Shown here: positions 9,902 to 18,648 of the stretch, piece by piece
Numbering within the stretch: the stretch's first letter is position 1
Layout of the letters: every line of letters begins with the position of its first letter
From: an uncultured bacterium
GTDB lineage: Bacteria; Bacillota; Clostridia; Lachnospirales; Lachnospiraceae
Assembly: GCA_947381965.1 (NCBI GenBank)
Contig: CANCXX010000017.1
Span: 1-64,000 of the forward strand
Length of the DNA: 64,000 bases
Reading direction: 5' to 3'
Program-made: the position numbers and the translations under genes
Notes under the pieces: generated by a model
The model's database searches: none
The model's input: the letters and a program-made list of their open reading frames with translations, nothing else
Told to the model about the DNA's origin: nothing

Positions 9902-10984
9902 ATGTATTTAAAAGAAAGAAACCAAAAAATAATAGATGCAGTTATAAAAAAAGCAAATATTGTGTGTCCAGGTGGGTTGGCATTAATTGGAATAAACGGT
10001 TCATTTATGACGGGAGACTTTTATGAAAAATCAGATTTGGATTTGCTTATTCTAATCAATGATGACAGAGGATGGCAATTGGGATGTGCCTTTATACAAG
10101 ATGATTTACAAGTCGGACATGACATCTACTGTACCACGTGGGAACATTTACAGGAAGATGCACGGTATGAGCACCCCAATATTTCCAAGCTTATGGATAG
10201 TAAAATCGTATATTGTGCAGATGAGAAATATAGAGAACAATTAAATAAATTACGTCAAATGGCAAAAGATATTTTATCCGCGCCCTTTTCAGAGGAAGAC
10301 TATACAAAGGCAGAAAAGTTATTAAAAGAGGCGGAACATTATTACACGTTGTCTATGATTTCAGAACATAAATCGGATGTGTTAAGTGGGGCAGGCAAGG
10401 CCATTTATTATGTAGAGAATGCAATAGCAATGTTAAATAAGCAGTATTTTCATTATGGAGTAAAACGTGCTTATGAAGAGTTGAACGCAATGAAGTATAG
10501 ACCGCAAAAACTATGTGATATGATAGACGATGTAGTGTCAGCGGATTCAGAAATGTCCGTTAAAAATAATCTGTCCACACTTATGAAGGAAACAATAGCC
10601 GTGTTCCGTAATGTGAAAGAATCCATTGCCATACAGAAGAAGGCGGTAACTGGAGATGTGCTTACCGGTACCTGGGAGGAGATGTATTCTAACTGGCGAA
10701 ACAAGATGTATCTGGCAGCGGAAACAGGAAACAAACATCTGGCATTTATGAGCCTAATCAGTTCAAATGAGATGTTTTCGGAAATTAGCAATGAAGTGGA
10801 TATTAACAGCTATGATGTGTTGGAAGCATATGATTCGCAGGATTCATATAAGACAGCAAAGGCGTATGACAATATTTTGAGTGAATATCAAAAAGAGTAT
10901 CAAAAAGCAGACATACCAGTAAAACATTATTCGGATATAGAGGCGTTTTTGCTTGATTACCAAATAATAAATGAGGCTGATTAA
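9902..10984 (+). CDS. Nucleotidyltransferase (Pol-beta fold) with helical C-terminal domain
   Basis: This 360-aa protein has the minimal nucleotidyltransferase signature 'GINGSFMTGDFYEKSDLDLL' near residues 30-50, the GS...SDxDL arrangement that binds NTP and metal. A second acidic strand follows ('QVGHDIYCTTWE'). The rest is helical, resembling the C-terminal substrate-binding region of aminoglycoside-type nucleotidyltransferases. The target is unknown. ATG 9902 has a purine-rich GGGGGAAA upstream. In-frame GTG 9824 and ATG 9860 would add up to 26 residues that look unlike the family, and 9824 abuts a repeat, so I chose the shorter form. The gene stands alone among accessory genes. Confidence 0.8.
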   Translation: MYLKERNQKIIDAVIKKANIVCPGGLALIGINGSFMTGDFYEKSDLDLLILINDDRGWQLGCAFIQDDLQVGHDIYCTTWEHLQEDARYEHPNISKLMDSKIVYCADEKYREQLNKLRQMAKDILSAPFSEEDYTKAEKLLKEAEHYYTLSMISEHKSDVLSGAGKAIYYVENAIAMLNKQYFHYGVKRAYEELNAMKYRPQKLCDMIDDVVSADSEMSVKNNLSTLMKETIAVFRNVKESIAIQKKAVTGDVLTGTWEEMYSNWRNKMYLAAETGNKHLAFMSLISSNEMFSEISNEVDINSYDVLEAYDSQDSYKTAKAYDNILSEYQKEYQKADIPVKHYSDIEAFLLDYQIINEAD

Positions 10985-11191
10985 TGGATGAAAATGATAT
11001 AAGTTTTAAGTATGAAGTCCTTGGTATCGGCAAGGACCATGTGGCATCCCACAAGAAGTAACTATTATAAGAGCGATGAGCAAAAAATCAGCAGACATTT
11101 TGCAGAAGATGCCGGATGCGCTGTCACAGGAATGGACTGTTACGGCAGGCTGCGTGCGATGTATGGGAAGGCAAGAGATGAAAAACAATGA
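10984..11191 (+). other. Two short overlapping frames, possible gene remnant
   Basis: A 25-codon frame starts at 10984, overlapping the previous stop (TAATG), and ends at 11061 ('MDENDISFKYEVLGIGKDH'). A 59-codon frame in another phase runs 11012-11191 and contains 'HFAEDAGCAVTGMDCYGRLR', which reads like real protein. They may be two parts of one frameshifted small gene. I do not recognise a family. Confidence 0.3.
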
Positions 11192-11663
11192 TAAAACCAA
11201 TGTAATGCGGGCGCTGGATGCAAAAAAGATATCTTATATAAGTCACACCTATGAACCGGATGGGTCTATCAGCGGGGAAGAGATTGCTGCAATTCTTGGT
11301 GAAGATGCGGATAAGGTATTTAAAACGCTTGTGACGCAGGGAAAGTCCGGGCAGTACTATGTATTTGTTGTTCCGGTAAAAAAAGAGCTGGATTTAAAGA
11401 AAGCTGCTAAGGCAGCTGGGGAGAAAGCAGTTGCCATGATAAAACAGAAGGAGCTTTTGCCGCTTACCGGTTATGTTCACGGTGGCTGTTCGCCTGTTGG
11501 GATGAAGAAACAGTTCCCAACCTTTATTCATGAAACGGCGAAGCAGTATGAAAAGCTGTTTGTCAGTGCGGGAAAGGTTGGATTCCAGATAGAATTATCA
11601 CCGGACGATTTGGCCAGGACCGTAGGATGCGGATTTGCGGACATTGTATCGGAGAACGTATAA
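11178..11663 (+). CDS. ybaK: YbaK/EbsC-type Cys-tRNA(Pro) deacylase
   Basis: This 161-aa protein matches the YbaK family, which hydrolyses Cys-tRNA(Pro) formed when ProRS misactivates cysteine. Visible landmarks are 'KTLVTQGKSGQYYVFVVPV', 'LDLKKAAKAAGEKAVAMIKQ', the 'GYVHGGCSPVGMKK' loop and 'FQIELSPDDLAR'. The start is taken at ATG 11178, with GGGAAGG upstream and the normal N-terminus for the family. An in-frame ATG at 11076 would add 34 residues foreign to the family. A terminator follows. A prolyl-tRNA synthetase gene lies about 2.8 kb downstream, which fits the biology but is not operonic. Confidence 0.92.
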   Translation: MKNNDKTNVMRALDAKKISYISHTYEPDGSISGEEIAAILGEDADKVFKTLVTQGKSGQYYVFVVPVKKELDLKKAAKAAGEKAVAMIKQKELLPLTGYVHGGCSPVGMKKQFPTFIHETAKQYEKLFVSAGKVGFQIELSPDDLARTVGCGFADIVSENV

Positions 11664-11683
11664 TTAAAGCTGTAAAGAGACAG

Positions 11684-11720
11684 ATCCCTTCTCTTAAAGG
11701 AGCAGGGGATTTCCTTTTTT
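11684..11720 (+). terminator. Rho-independent terminator after ybaK
   Basis: A stem of about 10 bp with one bulge (11684-11693 with 11700-11710) is followed by TTCCTTTTTT. Confidence 0.65.
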
Positions 11721-11767
11721 ATCTGCCAGATGGTGGATAAAAGACCTATAAGGGAGGTAATTGTAAA

Positions 11768-12529
11768 ATGCAGGATTACACAAAGATTAATTCCCGTACA
11801 TGGGATTTATGGGCGGAAAACGGATGTGAATGGTCTGTGCCTATCTCGCACGATGGGTTTTTAAAAACGGACAAATTTAATTTTGGCGTTTATCTGACGC
11901 CCTGTATTACGGTTCCCCATAAGTGGTTTGACGGTCTGGAGGGGAAAAGGCTGCTTGGGCTTGCCAGCGGGGGAGGACAGCAAATGCCTGTATTTTCAAA
12001 GCTTGGAGCGGTATGCACCGTTTTTGATTATTCTGACAGCCAGCTTGAGGCGGAAAGGATGGTTTCAGAGCGTGAAGGATATTCCATAGAAATAATAAAA
12101 GGGGATATGACAAAGCCTCTGCCCTTTGAGGATGAATCCTTTGACCTGATTTTTCATCCGGTTTCTAATTGTTATGTGGAAGATGTGTATCATATCTGGA
12201 ATGAATGCTTCCGTATTTTGAAAAAGGGCGGGCGGCTGCTTGCGGGTTTTGACAATGGACTGAATTTTCTCTTTGAAGACGATCATCCCTTGACAGTAGT
12301 AAACCATTTACCTTTTAATCCTTTGAAAATGTCAAAGGAACGTTTTGAGGCTATGGCTAGAAATGGGGAAGGCATACAGTTTAGCCATACCATGGAAGAG
12401 CAGATTGGCGGGCAGCTTAAGGCTGGTTTTACGCTGAAAGCGTTGTATGAAGACCGGGACAGGGAAGGGGGTTCGAAAATCCGGGAATATGCTCCACAAT
12501 ATATGGCAACTCTTGCAGTGAAACCGTAG
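11768..12529 (+). CDS. Class I SAM-dependent methyltransferase
   Basis: This 253-aa protein has the Rossmann-type methyltransferase core. Motif I reads 'RLLGLASGGGQQMPVF' near residue 60. An acidic 'VFDYSDSQLEAE' ends strand 2. 'GDMTKPLPFEDESFDLIFHPV' provides the adenine-side and post-motif II segment. 'ECFRILKKGGRLLAGFDN' is the conserved post-core strand. These proteins transfer methyl groups to small molecules; the substrate cannot be read. A strong AAGGGAGG lies upstream of ATG 11768. Its only possible partner is the MerR-type regulator gene downstream, which has its own promoter. Confidence 0.9.
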   Translation: MQDYTKINSRTWDLWAENGCEWSVPISHDGFLKTDKFNFGVYLTPCITVPHKWFDGLEGKRLLGLASGGGQQMPVFSKLGAVCTVFDYSDSQLEAERMVSEREGYSIEIIKGDMTKPLPFEDESFDLIFHPVSNCYVEDVYHIWNECFRILKKGGRLLAGFDNGLNFLFEDDHPLTVVNHLPFNPLKMSKERFEAMARNGEGIQFSHTMEEQIGGQLKAGFTLKALYEDRDREGGSKIREYAPQYMATLAVKP

Positions 12530-12597
12530 AGGGTTTCTGGGTTTGCTTTCGTTGTTGTCTTTTTACAAAAATCATATAAAAGTCTGTAAAATCGCTG

Positions 12598-12628
12598 TTG
12601 ACTGTAACACGATGTCGTGCTTTATACT
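12598..12628 (+). promoter_or_regulatory. MerR-type promoter with 19-bp spacer and operator dyad
   Basis: TTGACT (12598-12603) and TATACT (12623-12628) are separated by exactly 19 bp. The spacer contains the dyad CACGA-TG-TCGTG (12608-12619). An overlong spacer with a central dyad is the hallmark of promoters distorted and activated by MerR-family proteins. It precedes the MerR-like gene, so autoregulation is likely. Confidence 0.8.
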
Positions 12629-12700
12629 CAAGTGCATGGAGGATAACCTATTATTAAATCAGTATCGCAGGGGACGCTTGCGATATGCAGGGGGAGAAAT

Positions 12701-13672
12701 ATGGATAATATGACAATCGGAGAAGTTTCTTCCAGTTTTCAGGTGTCTACCCGAATGCTGCGGTATTATGAAAAAGCAGGTCTGGTTGAAAGTACGCGAA
12801 AGGAAGGGTATGCTTACCGTATTTATGATGCAGATGCGGTTAAAAGAATACGGCAGATTATTATACTGCGAAAGCTGCAAATACCATTAAAACAAATTCA
12901 GCGTATGATAGACGGAAACAGAGAAGAAGCCATTTGTATCCTGGAAGCAAGAATTCACGCTATGGACGAAAATGCAATGTCAATTTGTACAATGAAAAGG
13001 GTGATGGAGAAATTACTAAAATTACTGCGGGATAATGCTTCGGAAACGAATTATATGGATTTGATACAGGAAAATGCGATTGTGGAATTAACAAAATTTC
13101 TACCTCTGGAAAAACATCATTTAAAGGAGGAATATCAAATGAGTATTGCAAAAGAAATGGCGGAAAAGGGAAAAAGTGTTCGAATCATGCTGCTGCCTCC
13201 CTGTACGGTAGCATCGTATCAGTTTACAGGAGACGACCCGGAGGAAGCTGTTGGAGAAGTTATGAATACGTTTATCCGTACCAACAATTTGTATGGAAGA
13301 AAGCCGGATGCCCGTTTGTTTGGATTTAATAATCCTGATCCGGAACCGGATAGTAGTTATCATGGCTATGAAGAGTGGTTAACGATTCCTGATGATATGG
13401 AAGTGGAGGCACCTTTGGTAAAAAAACAGTTTTCCGGCGGACTTTATGCGGCATATACCATCAGCTTTCCGGATTTTCATGAATGGAATTTTCTTGTGGA
13501 ATGGGCAAAAAATAATGAAACTTATCAGGCGGATTTCTATGGCAGGGACAGGAAAGATATGAGCGGATGTATGGAGGAATATCTAAACAGCGTGTATTCA
13601 TCTCATATAGGATGGCCGGAAAATGGGATTGATGGTCAGGTTGACCTGCTTTTGCCCATAAAGAAGAGGTGA
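12701..13672 (+). CDS. MerR-family regulator with GyrI-like effector-binding domain
   Basis: This 323-aa protein begins with a MerR winged helix ('TIGEVSSSFQVSTRMLRYYE', residues 5-24; 'EGYAYRIYDADAVKRIRQI', residues 36-55), then a dimerisation coiled coil. From about residue 160 a GyrI-like/AraC effector-binding domain follows ('VRIMLLPPCTVASYQF', 'LFGFNNPDPEPDSSYHGYEE', 'FSGGLYAAYTI'). Such proteins activate genes after binding a hydrophobic or drug-like ligand. The gene has its own 19-bp-spacer promoter, so it probably controls itself. Other targets are not visible. The next sequence downstream is repeat DNA. Confidence 0.9.
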   Translation: MDNMTIGEVSSSFQVSTRMLRYYEKAGLVESTRKEGYAYRIYDADAVKRIRQIIILRKLQIPLKQIQRMIDGNREEAICILEARIHAMDENAMSICTMKRVMEKLLKLLRDNASETNYMDLIQENAIVELTKFLPLEKHHLKEEYQMSIAKEMAEKGKSVRIMLLPPCTVASYQFTGDDPEEAVGEVMNTFIRTNNLYGRKPDARLFGFNNPDPEPDSSYHGYEEWLTIPDDMEVEAPLVKKQFSGGLYAAYTISFPDFHEWNFLVEWAKNNETYQADFYGRDRKDMSGCMEEYLNSVYSSHIGWPENGIDGQVDLLLPIKKR

Positions 13673-13680
13673 ACAAAATT

Positions 13681-13738
13681 AGAGCGTGTTTGAAAGTAAA
13701 TGTTACTTTTCACAGGTCAGGAATGCGCATTCCGTGAG
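13681..13738. repeat. Family R repeat fragment (left half)
   Basis: The sequence starts with AGAGCGTGTTTGAAA, the family R end. It then diverges into small palindromes, including GAATGCGCATTC at 13721-13732. No matching right end is seen. It directly precedes MITE copy B. Confidence 0.5.
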
Positions 13739-13748
13739 AATATGATTT

Positions 13749-13963
13749 TAGGTAATTGCGAAACTTAAAGTTGTGGAAATATTCTGACAATATATTCCAC
13801 TCAAATCCTGTTGCACCGTGCATTCCATCAAGCCCAGCAGGACAGAAGACAGTCGGGTAGCGTCCCTCCTGCCTTCTATGGTCTTGATTCCATGGTGCAT
13901 AAGGCTTTTCGCAGAATATATTGTCAGAATATTCAGCAAGTTTACGAGTTTCGCAATTACCCA
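13749..13963 (-). mobile_element. 215-bp MITE-like element, copy B (inverted relative to copy A)
   Basis: This element is the near-identical reverse complement of 8883-9097 and has the same 215-bp length. Its ends are TAGGTAATTGCGAAACT and the complement, with the last bases CA instead of TA. It is flanked by 10-bp direct repeats AATATGATTT at 13739-13748 and 13964-13973. No transposase is encoded. Confidence 0.85.
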
Positions 13964-14049
13964 AATATGATTTAGGTGTGAGGTTAATTCTCCGGACAAA
14001 AAAAGATTGACAATATAAGGTTCACCCTGCTAAAATAAATCAACTGTTA

Positions 14050-14304
14050 TGAAAGGAAATAGTAATCATTGGAAGCGCTTCAGAGAGAAGACGGCAGGTG
14101 CGAGTCTTTGGCGGAGAATGATGAACCGGCCCTGGAGCAGCATACCGAATGGGATATTCATTAGGCTATGCCGGGTTCTCCCGTTACAGAGATAAGGTAT
14201 AGGGTGAGAGCTTTGTACCGGAGTGCAGGAAGTTCCTGAATTTAGGTGGTACCGCGGATTAAGTTTGATTCGTCCTAAGCTGCATATGCGGCTTGGGACT
14301 TTTA
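14050..14304 (+). promoter_or_regulatory. T-box riboswitch (proline) controlling proS
   Basis: The leader contains stem I landmarks (CAGAGAGAAG near 14081, GGTGCGAG near 14097). A specifier segment GATGAA is followed by CCG at 14126-14128, a proline codon. The T-box AGGTGGTACCGCGG lies at 14244-14257; the variable base after TGG is T, which pairs with the A73 of tRNA-Pro. A 13-bp terminator stem (14272-14299) with a T-run follows. Uncharged tRNA-Pro should stabilise the antiterminator and switch proS on. Confidence 0.9.
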
Positions 14305-14424
14305 TTATGCGCGGATTTATGCGAAGTTTGAAAGAAGGCATGGGATAGAAGTTTGTATAAAGCGTTGGGATTGTTTGCTGGTGCTATGCCCCAGGCGCAG
14401 CCTGTGATATATGGAGGTATGTAA

Positions 14425-16131
14425 ATGAAGATTGAGAAAATGGCCGGGGAGCGGTTTAAAGAAAAACCGGCGGACTGTGTAATTGACAGTCATGCACTGA
14501 TGATAAGGGGAGGGTATATGAAGTATGTGGCAGGCGGCATTTATTCGTCTTATCTGCCCTTAAAAAGAATTACCAGAAAAATTGAGCGGATTATACGGGA
14601 GGAAATGGACGGCATTGATGGGCAGGAGGTACAATTTCCGGTAGTTATGCCTGCATCTTTATGGGAAGAATCCGGCAGGTATGACAGCATTGGAGAGGAG
14701 CTTCTCCGCTTTACAGACAGAAATAATACAAATATGGTTCTTGGAATGACTCACGAAGAGGCGGCCGTGCAGATGGTGCGGGAATGCGCCCAAAGCTATA
14801 CAAAGTATCCGTTTATGATTTATCAGATTCAGACGAAATTCCGGGATGAAGCCAGACCAAGAGCAGGACTGATCCGTGTGCGTGAATTTACGATGAAGGA
14901 TGGGTACTCTTTCCATACCAGTCAGGAGGATTTGGAGCAGTATTACGAAAGATGCCATAAAGCATATGAGCGAATTTTTGCACGGACGGGTATCCCGGAG
15001 GTCATTTCGGTGGCTTCGGATTCCGGCATGATGGGAGGAAATCTTTCACATGAATTTATGCTGCTTACACCTGTAGGCGAGGATTCAATTGTTTTATGTA
15101 ACGAGTGTGAATTCAGGGCCAATATGGATGCGGCGGAACACATTTCAGATATCGAAAGAAATGTCGTTTCCGCACCTCTTGAGAAAGTTTATACACCTGA
15201 CATTCATACCATTGAGGATATCTGTGAATTTCTGGAGGACAAAACCTGTAATTCCTGTAAGGCAGTAGTTTACCAGAAAAACGCAGACGATACGTATGTG
15301 GTTGTTTTTATCCGGGGGGATTTGGAAATTAATGAGACAAAGCTTGTAAATTATCTGAAGGACCAGGTGCATCCGGCAGTGATAACAGAAGAGTGCGGAC
15401 TGCATGCTGGGTATATAGGTCCTGTGAATCTTTCTGTCAATGGAGATTTCATTATTTTATATGATAAATCCCTGGAAAACAGAAATAATCTGTCCTGTGG
15501 GGCAAATGAGGAGAAATATCATTTTAAGGGACTGGATATGCAAAGAGATGTACCTGAGGCGTGTTTTTATGACCTGGCAAAGGCTTATGAAGGCGGAATT
15601 TGTCCCAGGTGTGGGAAAAAGTCCATACGTATATCCAGAGGAATTGAAGTGGGAAATATTTTTCAGCTTGGAGCCAAATATACAAAGGCCATGAAAATGA
15701 CTTATACAGATAAAAACGGAGAAAAGCGGACACCGGTGATGGGATGTTATGGTATTGGTATCGGACGGCTTGCGGCGGCTGTGTGTGAAGCGCATCATGA
15801 CGGAAACGGACCAATATGGCCTAAGGCAATTGCGCCATGGCAGCTGCACTTATGCGCTGTGAGAGCCGACAATGAAGAGGTGAGGCTTCTGGCAGACGGA
15901 TTGTATGATGAATTGCAGAAAGCGGGTGTTGAGGTGATTTATGATGACCGAAATGTAAGCACCGGGGTTATGTTTGCGGAGGCGGATCTGCTTGGGGTTC
16001 CTCTGCGCGTTATTGTAAGCCCAAGAAATATCAAACAGGGAATTGTGGAAGTGGTTTCTCGTGACAGAACGCTGAGCCTGCAGATCGGTATTGAAAATGC
16101 TGTAGAGAATATAAAAAAATTGCTGGCATAA
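14425..16131 (+). CDS. proS: Prolyl-tRNA synthetase, bacterial type
   Basis: This 568-aa enzyme attaches proline to tRNA-Pro. It has the class II core: 'GIYSSYLPLKRITRKIERII' near residue 38, 'TNMVLGMTHEEA', motif 2 'QIQTKFRDEARPRAGLIRVR', 'EFTMKDGYSF', and motif 3 'GCYGIGIGRLAAA' near residue 440. Between motifs 2 and 3 it carries the INS editing-type insertion of bacterial ProRS, including 'HTIEDICEFLED'. The C-terminal anticodon-binding domain has 'WQLHLCAVRAD' and 'YDDRNVSTGVMFAEADLLGV'. GGAGG precedes ATG 14425. It is under control of the proline T-box. Confidence 0.97.
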   Translation: MKIEKMAGERFKEKPADCVIDSHALMIRGGYMKYVAGGIYSSYLPLKRITRKIERIIREEMDGIDGQEVQFPVVMPASLWEESGRYDSIGEELLRFTDRNNTNMVLGMTHEEAAVQMVRECAQSYTKYPFMIYQIQTKFRDEARPRAGLIRVREFTMKDGYSFHTSQEDLEQYYERCHKAYERIFARTGIPEVISVASDSGMMGGNLSHEFMLLTPVGEDSIVLCNECEFRANMDAAEHISDIERNVVSAPLEKVYTPDIHTIEDICEFLEDKTCNSCKAVVYQKNADDTYVVVFIRGDLEINETKLVNYLKDQVHPAVITEECGLHAGYIGPVNLSVNGDFIILYDKSLENRNNLSCGANEEKYHFKGLDMQRDVPEACFYDLAKAYEGGICPRCGKKSIRISRGIEVGNIFQLGAKYTKAMKMTYTDKNGEKRTPVMGCYGIGIGRLAAAVCEAHHDGNGPIWPKAIAPWQLHLCAVRADNEEVRLLADGLYDELQKAGVEVIYDDRNVSTGVMFAEADLLGVPLRVIVSPRNIKQGIVEVVSRDRTLSLQIGIENAVENIKKLLA

Positions 16132-16218
16132 TAGTCCATTTATTCCCGTAAGCAAACTGACGGGGCAGGCAGGCGGACATGCAGGCAGATAGTAAAAAGA
16201 AAGGATGGACAGGAAACA

Positions 16219-18432
16219 ATGAGAGACAGGATAAAAGCTCAAAAAAGGGCAAAAGAATTAGTGGCACAGATGACTTTGGAAGAGAGGGCCTCCCAGCTGC
16301 GTTATGATTCCCCGGCAATTCCCCGGCTGAATGTGCCTGCCTATAACTGGTGGAATGAAGCCCTGCATGGAGTGGCAAGGGCGGGAGTAGCTACCAGCTT
16401 TCCACAGGCAATCGGTATGGCGGCCGCTTTTGACAGGGAATTGATGGAAGAAGCAGGGAAAGTTATTGCGGAGGAAGGCCGGGCAAAGTACAATGCGTTC
16501 AGTACAAAGGGAGACAGGGATATTTATAAAGGTTTAACCTTCTGGTCCCCTAATGTGAACATTTTCAGAGATCCAAGATGGGGAAGAGGTCATGAAACAT
16601 ATGGAGAGGATCCCTATCTTACAGGAGAACTTGGCGCGGCTTTTGTGGAAGGAATTCAGGGGGACGGAGAAGTTATGAAGGCGGCGGCATGTGCCAAACA
16701 TTTTGCCGTTCATTCCGGGCCGGAAGCAAAACGCCACAGTTTTGACGCAAAAGCTTCAAAAAAAGATATGTGGGAGACTTATCTTCCGGCATTTGAAAAA
16801 CTGGTAAAGGAAGCCGGAGTGGAAGCGGTTATGGGTGCTTACAACAGAACCAATGGGGAGCCCTGCTGCGGCAGCAAAACGCTGATACAGGATATTCTTA
16901 GAGGAAAGTGGGGGTTCGAGGGGCATTTTGTGTCAGACTGCTGGGCAATTGCGGATTTTCATGAACATCATCTGGTAACTGCCACTGCAAAGGAATCGGC
17001 GGCTATGGCCATAAAAGCCGGATGCGACGTAAATTGCGGCAACACCTACCTGCATATTTTGAAGGCATATCAGGACGGGCTTGTTAGTGAGGAAGAAATT
17101 ACCCAGGCAGCGGAGCGGCTTTTTACCACCCGTTTTCTGCTGGGGCTGTTTGATGAGACGGAATTTGATAAAATCGGTTATGAAAGAATTGAATGCAAAG
17201 AGCATTTGCAGACAGCAGATAGGGCCACGGCGGAAGGTGTGGTACTGTTAAAAAATAATGGTATTTTGCCGCTCAAAAAAGAAAATTTAAAGACCGTTGG
17301 CGTCATTGGCCCTAATGCCAACAGCCGTGGGGCTTTAGTGGGCAATTATTATGGAACTTCTTCCAGATATATTACGGTGCTTGAGGGGATTCAGGATATG
17401 GTGGGAGAGGAGATAAGGGTGTACTATTCCGAAGGATGTCACTTAGCCGGAGAGAAGGTGGAGAGTCTTTCCTGGGGACAGGACCGTATTTCGGAAGCGG
17501 TCAGCGTGGCGGAAAACAGCGATGTGGTTATTCTCTGCGTGGGGCTGGACGAGACACTGGAAGGGGAGGAAGGAGACACTGGCAACAGCAGCGCATCTGG
17601 CGATAAGACAGATCTTTTATTGCCAAAGTCGCAAAGAATGCTGCTGGAGGCGGTTATAAAAACAGAAAAGCCATTGATTGTCCTTAACATGACAGGAAGC
17701 GCCATGGATCTTTGCAGGGCACAGGAAAAGGCGGATGCCATTATGCAGGTATGGTATCCGGGCGCCAGAGGCGGACGCGTCATTGCAAGGCTTTTATTTG
17801 GCGAAATATCCCCTTCCGGAAAGCTGCCAGTTACTTTTTACAGAAGCAGCAGTGAATTGCCTGATTTTGAGGATTATTCCATGAAAGGCCGGACTTACCG
17901 ATATTTTGAGGGAACGCCTTTGTATCCCTTTGGCTATGGACTTACCTATGGGGACGTGGAAGTGGTGTCAGTCTCCTGTGGCGGAAAAAGTTTCATGGCA
18001 GGAAAAGATGAAAGGGCTGAAAAGCTATGGGAAAATGGGGCACAGACAAAGGTGGAGCATATGGCATCAGGGGCAGGACCGGATGAAATAACGTTGGGAA
18101 AAGAAACGTTAACTGTAAGGGTCAATGTCAAAAATAACAGCAGTGAGGCCACAGGAGAAGTGATTCAGGTATACGTTAAAAATGTGGATTCCTCCATGGC
18201 AGTGCCAAATGGACAGCTATGGGGCTTCCAAAGAGTATTTCTGGAGGGCGGTGAAAGCAGGGAAGTGAGCCTTGAAATTGGCAGGGATGCGTTTACTGTG
18301 GTAAATGAAGAGGGTGAAAGGGTGATGGATGGCAGTCACTTTCTGGTAAGCGCAGGGCTGGGACAGGCAGATGAGAGAACAAGAGAGCTGACCAGCAAAG
18401 CAAGTATTGTTTTTCATGTGTATGTAGTATAA
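16219..18432 (+). CDS. Glycoside hydrolase family 3, beta-xylosidase/beta-glucosidase-like
   Basis: This 737-aa protein has the three GH3 parts: an N-terminal TIM barrel ('LTFWSPNVNIFRDPRWGRGH', 'CAKHFAVHSGPE'), the alpha/beta sandwich with 'VVLLKNNGILPLKKENLKTV', and a C-terminal fibronectin III-like domain. The nucleophile aspartate is in 'GHFVSDCWAI' near residue 240. There is no signal peptide, so it acts in the cytoplasm on imported oligosaccharides. The SDCWAI form is typical of the xylan 1,4-beta-xylosidase-like branch, but substrate assignment is tentative. It begins 88 nt after proS and ends at a strong terminator. Confidence 0.92.
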   Translation: MRDRIKAQKRAKELVAQMTLEERASQLRYDSPAIPRLNVPAYNWWNEALHGVARAGVATSFPQAIGMAAAFDRELMEEAGKVIAEEGRAKYNAFSTKGDRDIYKGLTFWSPNVNIFRDPRWGRGHETYGEDPYLTGELGAAFVEGIQGDGEVMKAAACAKHFAVHSGPEAKRHSFDAKASKKDMWETYLPAFEKLVKEAGVEAVMGAYNRTNGEPCCGSKTLIQDILRGKWGFEGHFVSDCWAIADFHEHHLVTATAKESAAMAIKAGCDVNCGNTYLHILKAYQDGLVSEEEITQAAERLFTTRFLLGLFDETEFDKIGYERIECKEHLQTADRATAEGVVLLKNNGILPLKKENLKTVGVIGPNANSRGALVGNYYGTSSRYITVLEGIQDMVGEEIRVYYSEGCHLAGEKVESLSWGQDRISEAVSVAENSDVVILCVGLDETLEGEEGDTGNSSASGDKTDLLLPKSQRMLLEAVIKTEKPLIVLNMTGSAMDLCRAQEKADAIMQVWYPGARGGRVIARLLFGEISPSGKLPVTFYRSSSELPDFEDYSMKGRTYRYFEGTPLYPFGYGLTYGDVEVVSVSCGGKSFMAGKDERAEKLWENGAQTKVEHMASGAGPDEITLGKETLTVRVNVKNNSSEATGEVIQVYVKNVDSSMAVPNGQLWGFQRVFLEGGESREVSLEIGRDAFTVVNEEGERVMDGSHFLVSAGLGQADERTRELTSKASIVFHVYVV

Positions 18433-18463
18433 AAGAAGCTTTGGATGCACCAGTTGAAAGGGC

Positions 18464-18491
18464 AGAGCCGGATTTAAAATCCGGCTCTTTG
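18464..18491 (+). terminator. Rho-independent terminator after the GH3 gene
   Basis: An 11-bp perfect GC-rich stem (18464-18474 with 18478-18488) is followed by a short T stretch. A 68-codon frame across it is not considered coding. Confidence 0.8.
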
Positions 18492-18648
18492 TATTTTGAG
18501 GACCGTGATAATTTTAGGACACACGATTTTCACAATCTGTACATGAATCAGACAATTTTTTACGGTAAGCTTGCTATAGCAAATGTAGACAGAATCCGCA
18601 GGGCAGGTAAGCGGCAGAAAAAGGCGGAAACAGAACAGGAGGGATAAA

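Noticed and set aside
13710-13999. Two overlapping minus-strand frames of about 84 codons
   Set aside because: They are translations of MITE copy B and mirror those in copy A; the element is non-coding.
18441-18647. 68-codon frame after the GH3 gene
   Set aside because: It contains the GH3 terminator hairpin and has no Shine-Dalgarno sequence or recognisable similarity.
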